Positions 48,701 to 57,700 of a stretch of DNA of 64,000 bases are shown here, piece by piece. The DNA comes from Stomoxys calcitrans (taxonomy: Eukaryota > Arthropoda > Insecta > Diptera > Muscidae), in contig NC_081553.1 of NCBI RefSeq assembly GCF_963082655.1, positions 20,087,237-20,151,236 on the forward strand, in the 5' to 3' direction. Under the pieces are notes generated by a model. The model worked only from the letters and a program-made list of their open reading frames with translations, did not search any database and was not told where the DNA came from. Numbering within the stretch: position 1 is the stretch's first letter; every line of letters begins with the position of its first letter. A program made the position numbers and the translations under genes.

Positions 48701-51700
48701 CCGATTTGAACCATACTTGGCACAGTTGTTGGATGTCATAACACGTCGTGCAAAATTTCGTGCCAATCGGATAAGAATTGCGCACTCTAGAGGTTCAAGA
48801 AGTCAAGACCCAAGATCGGTTTATATGGCAGCTATATCAAAACATGGACCGATATGGCCCATTTACAATACCAACCGACCTACACTAATAAGAAGTATTT
48901 GTGCAAAATTTCAAGCGGCTAGCTTTACTCCTTCGGAAGTTAGCGTGCTTTCGACAGACAGACGGACGGACGGACGGACGGACGGACGGACAGACAGACG
49001 GACGGACATGGCTAGATCGACATAAAATTTCACGACGATCAAGAATATATATACTTTATGGGGTCTCAGACGAATATTTCGAGTAGTTACAAACAGAATG
49101 ACGAAATTAGTATACCCCCCATCTTATGGTGGAGGGTATAAAAAGAAACGAACTGCTGTTAACAGCCGCTCAGATTTGACGGTATTAAGATGTCAGATTG
49201 TTGTTTGCATTCTCTTTGTTGTTATTTCTTTTCTCGCATAATCTCTGCTCCCGTAAGCACACTTTCTGCACACGCACACAAATTTCTTTGTTTGTGTTGG
49301 TGATTTCACCAAATGATTTTTATGTTGTTATACAAATGAAAATAAAATAATTCAACCATGGCTCATAAAGGTAAGGTTAGGTTTAAGTTGCAGTCTGCCA
49401 TCAGAAGAAGAAGGAAGATGCCTTCTAGTTGCTACCGTTGAACCATCCAGATCGCTTTCTTCACTCGATACCGCTAATTGTCAGCGACTGCTTTTGCACC
49501 TAATCCGTATGGTGCATTCCACCATCCGCAACCTCATGATTTCATGATAACGTTGAACGCCACACATATCGGTGCTAAAAGTTTGAAGCTGTGTGGCGAT
49601 CATATTTATTCCGTGACTCAACTCACTCAAACTTCTGTTTTTCCTTTATGAAATCAGCTGATTTTACGTAAAACGAACGAAAATCGCTCACATTTAAACA
49701 AAGAATAATTTGATGTTCTCAGTGGTAAAAAGAGGCTTATTGCTTTCTGCAACTTTATTTTGTGAATTCTGGTAATAAGATTGTCTCACACGAACAGCTG
49801 GTATCAACCGGCCAGATTTATCGGTATTTAAGGTGTTATCAGACTACATGTTTTTGTCTTATGACATGTAACATTTTATGTATTATTGGTATTTCATTTT
49901 GTGTATCAAAATTGCCAAATTAGATATCATTTTTTCTATCACAATAGAATGTTATTTTTGTATGACATAAGCCAAGCGATCAACCGACATACATTTTTTT
50001 TAATTTTTGGCAGTACTTGGCATTGAGAAAGTCAACTTATTCAGTTTTTACATATATTCTTTATTTGCGTTTTCTCCAATTTGATGACATTTTCATTCGG
50101 CAGATTTAACATCCTTAATGATGGGGCCATGGGGCCTATTCACTTTATGTTTTCGTAAGTGACCTAACCTTCTATTAGTGAATCCTGGACATAACCTAAA
50201 ACTGTGAACATCTTCATGTGTTAGTTTCATTCCTATTACACTACACTACATAAACTATGTGTGGAACTTTTACAATAGCAAAAGTTGACATGTCATAAGA
50301 CAAGAACATATAGTGTGATGGCATCTTTAGATATCAGATCTTTGTTCAATATTTTTTTTGTTTGTAATCTTCTTCCTCGCATATTACCTGTACGCGAACA
50401 CATTTATCTTTATATGTGTTGACAACAGCTCCATTTTTCTCAATCACCTTGATGTACAAGTGAAACAACCTTACTTATTGAGCCATGGCATTGCTCTCGT
50501 TATCTCAGTTTCTCCCTTAATACCCATGGCGAAACAATTAAAGGTGGTCTAATTTGTACAACAACCACGAATCATATGGTGCAATCCACCATCTTGCCAT
50601 CAAGCTGATCAACGTTTTGCCAACACACACAAAGAAATTTGTGTGCGTGTGTGTATACGTGTGCATACATGAGCAGAGAATATGCAAGAAAGAAGATAAC
50701 AACAAAGAGAATGCAAACAAAAATCTGTCATCTTAATACCGTCAAAGCTGTTCGCGTGAGACCACCTTAAAAGTGTTTCGCCATGCTCAATACCTATTGA
50801 TCTGTTATTAAAGCCTCTATTACACGGCATTTTATTTCAAATTTGGCACATGTTGAATTGTACATGTCGTGTGATACAAACGAAACTAACATATAAAAAT
50901 CCCTTTTCAAAATAGCACATCTATTTTTTTCCATTAGATCGTGCTCTATGAAATCAGCTGTTGTTAGTCGAATGAAAGCAACCCCAAATTAATTAATAAT
51001 TTTTACGCATAAAAGAAATCAGCTTTTGCTCAAATTTTAGGTTATGTCATACGAAAATAACATACAGGTGTGATAGGAAAAATTATGTAAATTGACAATT
51101 TTGACAAACATTTTCAATTTCATGTGAATACAAAAAGTGGCATGTCATAAGACATCTCCATGCGGTGTAATAGCTCCTTAAGCTGGAGTTACATACCAAC
51201 GCGCAGCGCACATGCGTACTTGCGCCCACACAATGCTTTCTTTTGGTTGAGTTACATACCATGTGCCTTTTGCCGCGCACGAATTTCTAAACTGTTTGTC
51301 GCTCACGAATTTCCATTGGAAATTGGCAATGATGTGATTTAATATGTTTTTATTCTAATTTACGGTCTGCAAAACTATTTTTGAACAGTTAACATATTCA
51401 AATCAAATGTTTTGCGCTCTGAAACGCGTTAAAAGTTGAGAGTTGGTTAACTTATTCCGTCAGATGCGTGCGTGCATTTGCCGTGTAACTCACACAATAC
51501 AAACCAATCTATTTCAGTTTATTCTGACATGCACGCATAAGTGCTGCGCAAGGTATGTAAAGGCCTGGTTATGCTCTCGTATATGTCGTGCAAATGTTGA
51601 ACAAATGTATCGTAAATGTAAAGTGATACAATTACGCTTAATACAAAACGTAGCATTTGACATTTCAAACAAAACTATTTTTTTTAAACAAAAAAAGACA

Positions 51701-54700
51701 TGAAGGTGAGATGGGGTCTGACGTCGAAGTACTTCAGGCACTCAAGGGCAAGTCGGAGAAGACGGCCTCCAGTGATGCGAGAAGTTGAGCCGTCTCTCCA
51801 TCTGAAGGAGTACGTGATGGCGGCCTTCTAGAATATTGAGAGGACATTTAACAACGAGGAGATAGGGCGACAGTCACCGCCCTGAGCCGCACGGGGAGAC
51901 AGAATACGGCTAAGTTACCCTTCCGGACACTATGGATGCCGTGGGCAGACTGAGGAGGTTTTTAGGAGACAGAATCTGGATTGGGGCTATGTGACGCAAA
52001 AGCAATTATGGGAAGGGATTTACAGTTTTCGAAATCAGTTGTTGTTGCTGGTGTTGTAGCCAGATTTGTATGTGAAGGTAGCGATTCTCTTCAAGTTCGT
52101 TCCAGTCAGGGAGAGTCATGTGACATAATGATAGACGCAAAAGAAATTCTACCAAGGAAGTTATGACCATTAGTTATTCAAAAAGACGCCCATAGATCGC
52201 CTTATCACATCGAATATTACAGGCAATCAGTATTGAAGCAAGAGCCGTTGCCGCCCGGCCTCTAATGGAGACTATCCCTTCGATACCGCTGATTCTCCGC
52301 GACTGCAATTGTAGCTGCCTCTTTCACTAATCAGCCTTTCACCCGGCCTCTCACGGAGAATCTCCCTTGGATACCTCAATTGGAGCTACTCCGCATACGA
52401 AGCCTTTCACTAATCAGCTTTTCACCCGGCCACTCACGATACCGCTGATTCTCCGCGACTGCAATTGCAGCTACTCCGTATACGAAGCCTTTCACACGGC
52501 CTCTCACGGAGACTCTCCCTTCGATACGTACACGAAGCCTTTCACTAATCGAAACCCGTGAGCTGAGCTACTCGTAATGCCAATAAATTGGAGTTCAGAG
52601 TTTCAACTGATGTGGTGTTTATAATCATCCCGTGCCGGGTCGAAATCAGTATGTGTATATGGCGGCCTTCAAGGCCGTGGGCTCTAGTACAGTGAGGTCG
52701 AAGTGCATAGCGGAGTTTGTGGAATCCCTGGATAGATTCGATAGTGCTAACATGGATTAGCGGTCTCTGGCGCTTAGTGGGTATTGGCGCTTACCCTCAA
52801 CTATCTTCTTGTAATTACCTATGTCTCATTTTTTCATTTACTTTTTGGTCCTGAAATTTCTTCAAACTTAAAATTTTATTAACTGGCACGAAAAAGGAAC
52901 GTACAATTTTGTATTTACTGAATTCTATTTGCGGTTACGGTCGACAGACGTTCGGTAATCGTTTGCATGTGTTTTCATAAAGCAAAACAAAACTACTGAC
53001 ACGTTTTCCTACATTTACGGTATGTTTACGAGAGCATAACCAGGCCTTAACTCCACCTTTACTTTCGTTCCATAATCTCATCACTTCATAGCATTTCGCA
53101 CAGGCCCACTTCCGAATAAAGACTAACGGCATGGTGGATTAAAAAATTACCTTCTCTACGTCATGCTGTACCTTTTTGATTATATAAATGACAGCATTCA
53201 TAGTCAATAACAACAAAAATGCCATGCAACTGTCAAGGCTTTAAAGCATTGGGTTTTTAATTTTATTATATTATATATTTTTTTTATATTTTTATTTTCG
53301 CAGTCAACATATCAAAAAGTTCAACTCTTCGGAAACAAATAACTGAAATAAAATCTTCTAACATCTATAAGGAACATTTTCTGAATAGAACACATTCCGT
53401 TTAAATATGTAGTTCAATAGTAAACCAAGTAAAAGACGTTGTAATTAAAACCTTCTTAGTGGGACTTAAAGATAAATCTGTTATTTACACATGGGTCTTG
53501 TAATACATGCCCCTATATATCGGTGAATATTTCTGCCTAGCATAATTGTATGATATCATACAGACTTATCTACAAGTGTAAACAACCCTTAATAGAGAGT
53601 TGCCAACTATATGATTTTAAACTGCTTGTCTACGCTACGTATCTGTCGTGTTTTGATGATTTTTTGTTCAAAATTGTATTCATCGTGTTTTTCTATCTTT
53701 TCATCTTTTACTCAGGTACGAAATCTCTTGTTTTCTCAAATAGGAAAACAACATTTCTAACAGGTAGCTAAATTTAATGCTTCCCCTCTACATATATCAT
53801 GGACATTTGTTTTACGGCTACAACCATGTGTTATTTCTTCGCTAAGTTATTCGTAGCTGTAGTAGTATTTCAATAATAGTAATAATTATTAATTTAAAAC
53901 TGTTGCGTATTTTACTTTTTATCGTAGTTTTGTAACATGAAATTGCTTAAATTTCGCAGCTTGCATACACAAATTACACATGTTGCAAATTCTTACGATT
54001 TAATAATGATTTTAAAAATGGTGAAAATCGGAACAGAAAAATATTTTACCTTTTTTGCATGTAAAAAATATTCAGTATTTTCATTTGAACTTTGGATTTT
54101 GGATTTTAAAACGAATACTAATTTCCGCTACCCAAAAATCCTATCCTCTTCCTTATCATAGTGTGTTGCTTATCTGATTTTTTCAGTAACTCCCTACTTT
54201 AGGTTAATACGCCGCTCTACTCGTACAACTGCAAAATGTTAGCCAAATCGAATAAAGGTTTGGGATTTTTGTGATTCATAAAAACACATCAGAAAAAAGC
54301 TTTATATGGGAGCTATATCCAAATTGAACCGATGTGGCATATTTGCAATGTCCAATGACCTACATCAATAAGAAGCATATGTTAAAATTTTCATATGCCT
54401 AAATTTATTCCTTTCAACACTATCGTGATTTAGACAGACGGACAGGACAAGATCAACATGGAATATCAAAACAATCAATATTTTATAGGGTCGCAGGCGG
54501 AATTTTGAATGGAATCAAGGCTTTACATTTTACATGGGACCAAAAACCATTTTGTGACGCAAAAATAAGCTTGCTTAGCCATTAACACAGCTGCTAAATA
54601 ATTAAGCTAATTGCATTTTTGTCATACTGTTATATTGCTAAGGTGACACCAATTTTCCTTGCATGCATGTTGCTTTGCCAATGCAGTATTCAAGGCAAAG

Positions 54701-57700
54701 GGTTTTAGAACCATAATTTCCTTTCAGAAAGAGTACTAGCTTTTCTCATTAGGAAAACTAACTATTACCAAACTTATCCTATAAGAAAGATAACAAAACC
54801 TAAACTTTCCCTTAAGAAAGGGTACACAACTACACCTTTCCCTAGCTACACAAACTATCCTTTCCCTTAACTAACCTTTCCCTCGCGTAACGCTATATTT
54901 TAGGAAAAGGTACTCCATCCAAAATAGGCTACCCAAACTACCCCTTCATCAAGTAAAAGTTACTCAAACTACTCTTTCCCTGAGGGAAAGTTACTGATAT
55001 TACCCTGGAGAAGGGTACTCAAAATACCCATTCCCTAGAGAAGGGTTCTCGAAATACACGTTCACTTAAACTGCCCATTCCCTTGGGGAAGGGCACTTAA
55101 ACTGCCCATTCCTTTAGGGAAGGGTACTTAAACTACCCATTTTCTTAGGAAAGGGAACTTCGACTACCCTTTCCCTTAGGAAAGGGTAATTAAACTACCC
55201 ATTTTCTTAGAAAAGGGTACTTCGACTACCCTTTCCCTTAGGAAGGGTACCTAAACTATTCTTTCCCTGAGGGAAGTGTACGTAAACTACCCATTTCTTT
55301 AGGGAAGGGCACATAAACTACCCATTCCCTTAAGGAAGGGTACTTAAACTACCCATTCTCTTAAGGAAGGGTACTTAAACTACCCATTTCATTTGGAAGG
55401 GTACTTAAATTTCCCATTCCCTTAGGGAGCGGTACTTAAACTACCCATTCCGTTGAGGAAGGGTACTTAAACTACCCATTTTCTTAGGAAAGGGAACTTC
55501 GACTACCCTTTCCCTTAGGAAAGGGTAATTAAACTACCCATTTTCTTAGAAAAGGGTACTTAAACTACCCATTCCCTTAAGGAAGGGTACTTAAACTACC
55601 CATTCCCTTAGGGAAGGGCACATAAACTACCCATTCCCTTAAGGAAGGGTACTTAAACTACCCATTCTCTTAAGGAAGGGTACTTAAACTACCCATTTCA
55701 TTTGGAAGGGTACTTAAACTACCCATTTCATTTGGAAGGGTATTTAAACTTCCCATTCCCTTAGGGAGCGGTACTTAAACTACCCATTCCGTTGAGGAAG
55801 GGTACTTAAACTACCCATTCCCTTAGAAAAGGGTACTTAAACTACGCATTTTCTTAGAAAGGGTACTTCTACTACCCTTTACCTTAGGAAAGTGTACTTA
55901 AACTACCCTTTCCCTTGGGGAAGGGTGATTAAACTACACTTATCTTAAGGAAGGGTACTTTAACTACCCTTTTCCTTAGAGAAGGACACTTCAACTACCC
56001 TTTCCCTTAGGCAAGGATGTTTTAACTACCCTTTCATTAGGAAGGGTACCTAAACCCATTTTCTTAGGAAAGATTACTTTAACTACCCTTTCCCTTTGGG
56101 AAGGATGCTTAGACTACTCTTAGGGAAGGGTACTTAAACTACCCATTCCCTTAGGGAAGGGTACTTAAACTACCCATTCCCTTAGGGAAGAGTACTTAAA
56201 CTACCTATTCCCTTAGGGAAGGGTACTTAAACAACCCATTCCCTTATGGAATGGTACTTAAACTACCCATTCCCTTAGGAAAGGGTACTTAAACTACACA
56301 TTCCCTTAGGGAAGGGTACTTAAACCACCCATTCTCGTAGGGAAGGGTACCTAAACTATTCTTTCCCTTAGGAAAGGGTACTTGAACTACCCTTTCCCTT
56401 ATGAAACTGATTAAAGTTTTTTTAAGAGAAGGGTACTTAAACTACCACTTCCCTTAGGGAAGGGTACTTAAACTACCCATTCCCTTAGGGATGGGTACTT
56501 AAACTCCCATTCCCTTAGGGAAGGGTACTTAAACTACCCATTTCCTTAGGGAAGGGTACTTAAACTACCCATTCTCGTAGGGAGGGGTACCTAAACCATT
56601 CTTTCCCTTAGAAAAGGGTACTTAAACTACCCTTTCTTAAGGGAACTTAAACTGCACTGTCTCTCTATCTCTCTTCTATTGTATTAAATCTTTCTTTGTA
56701 TTAAATCTGACCCGTCCCTTATTATAAAACAACCCATACCCTTATAACAAAAGTTTCCTTTCTCTTATTAAGAATACCTTTTTCCTTTTAATAAAACTTC
56801 TTTTTTTCCTAGAAAAGTGTTGTGAAATAGCTCTTTCCCAACGGTTCTGAAGTTTCCCTTTACATTAGGAAAGGATTCTAAAATTACCCTTTCCCTTTGA
56901 AAAGTTCTTTCCCTTAGGGAAAGTTCTAAAACTTTCCGTTCACTTAAGGAATGTTACTAAACTATCCATTCCCTTTGGGAAAGTTATTTAAGATTACCAT
57001 GATCGCCTATGGCTCTTAATATAAAACATAGACTTCTTACCAGTATCTGGCGTTCGCATTACTACTTTCGATGTGTGAAGTATCCATTGGGATTTTCTCA
57101 TTGCTCAGTTCGTCTAGTTTAAGGCTTTTTTAATTAAGGCGTAGTATGTACCTCATGCGAAATTTTCGGTACCAAACATATAGTGGCAAACAACTATGCA
57201 TTCGTTTGGCCAATTTGCCACACTTTTTTGCAGAAAAAATCAGGATTTATCGAAATTAAGCGTTATTTGGTAGAAATAATTCCATTTCTTTGTGCAAAGA
57301 TCAAAATAAAAGTTTTCTTGCAATGAAACGCTGTACCACAAAGCAAACCGAAAATTTCGCTTTTTGCATTTTTTATGGCAACGAAAATTTCGTTTGAGGT
57401 GCATACTATCCTTAACCCTAAACAAAATGGCGTGATATGATGGAAATCTAAAAAAATTAATGCACAATGTATAAAATATTTTTCTTCACTTTTTCTCCTC
57501 TCTGTGATGTATGTTGACGTTTCATTTTTGATTTTTATTTATTTTTTTTTTTTTTTTTTTTTTCAAAATATAGTTACCATTAATACCCTATATATTGTAC
57601 TTGTAATTGTTAGACTATAACCTATCCATTACACTAATCATTTTGGTTCTCCGATCTACTCTTTTATACGCCAATACTAAATTTTATATTTTGTTTATTT

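Larger units (their letters stand above)
51560..53048. mobile_element. 1.5-kb non-autonomous DNA transposon with 22-bp inverted ends
   Basis: The first and last 22 bases (51560-51581 and 53027-53048) are exact inverted repeats starting AAGGCCTGGTTATGCTCTCG. Partial complementarity continues inside (GTAAATGTA). It contains LINE and R1x repeat pieces as later insertions. No transposase frame. Confidence 0.65.

Noticed and set aside
47471..49025. Open frames with RSQDPRSVYMAAIS repeats as a repeat protein
   Set aside because: They arise because the 153-bp repeat unit is a multiple of three; other copies of the element carry stops and the end is the (GACG)n microsatellite.
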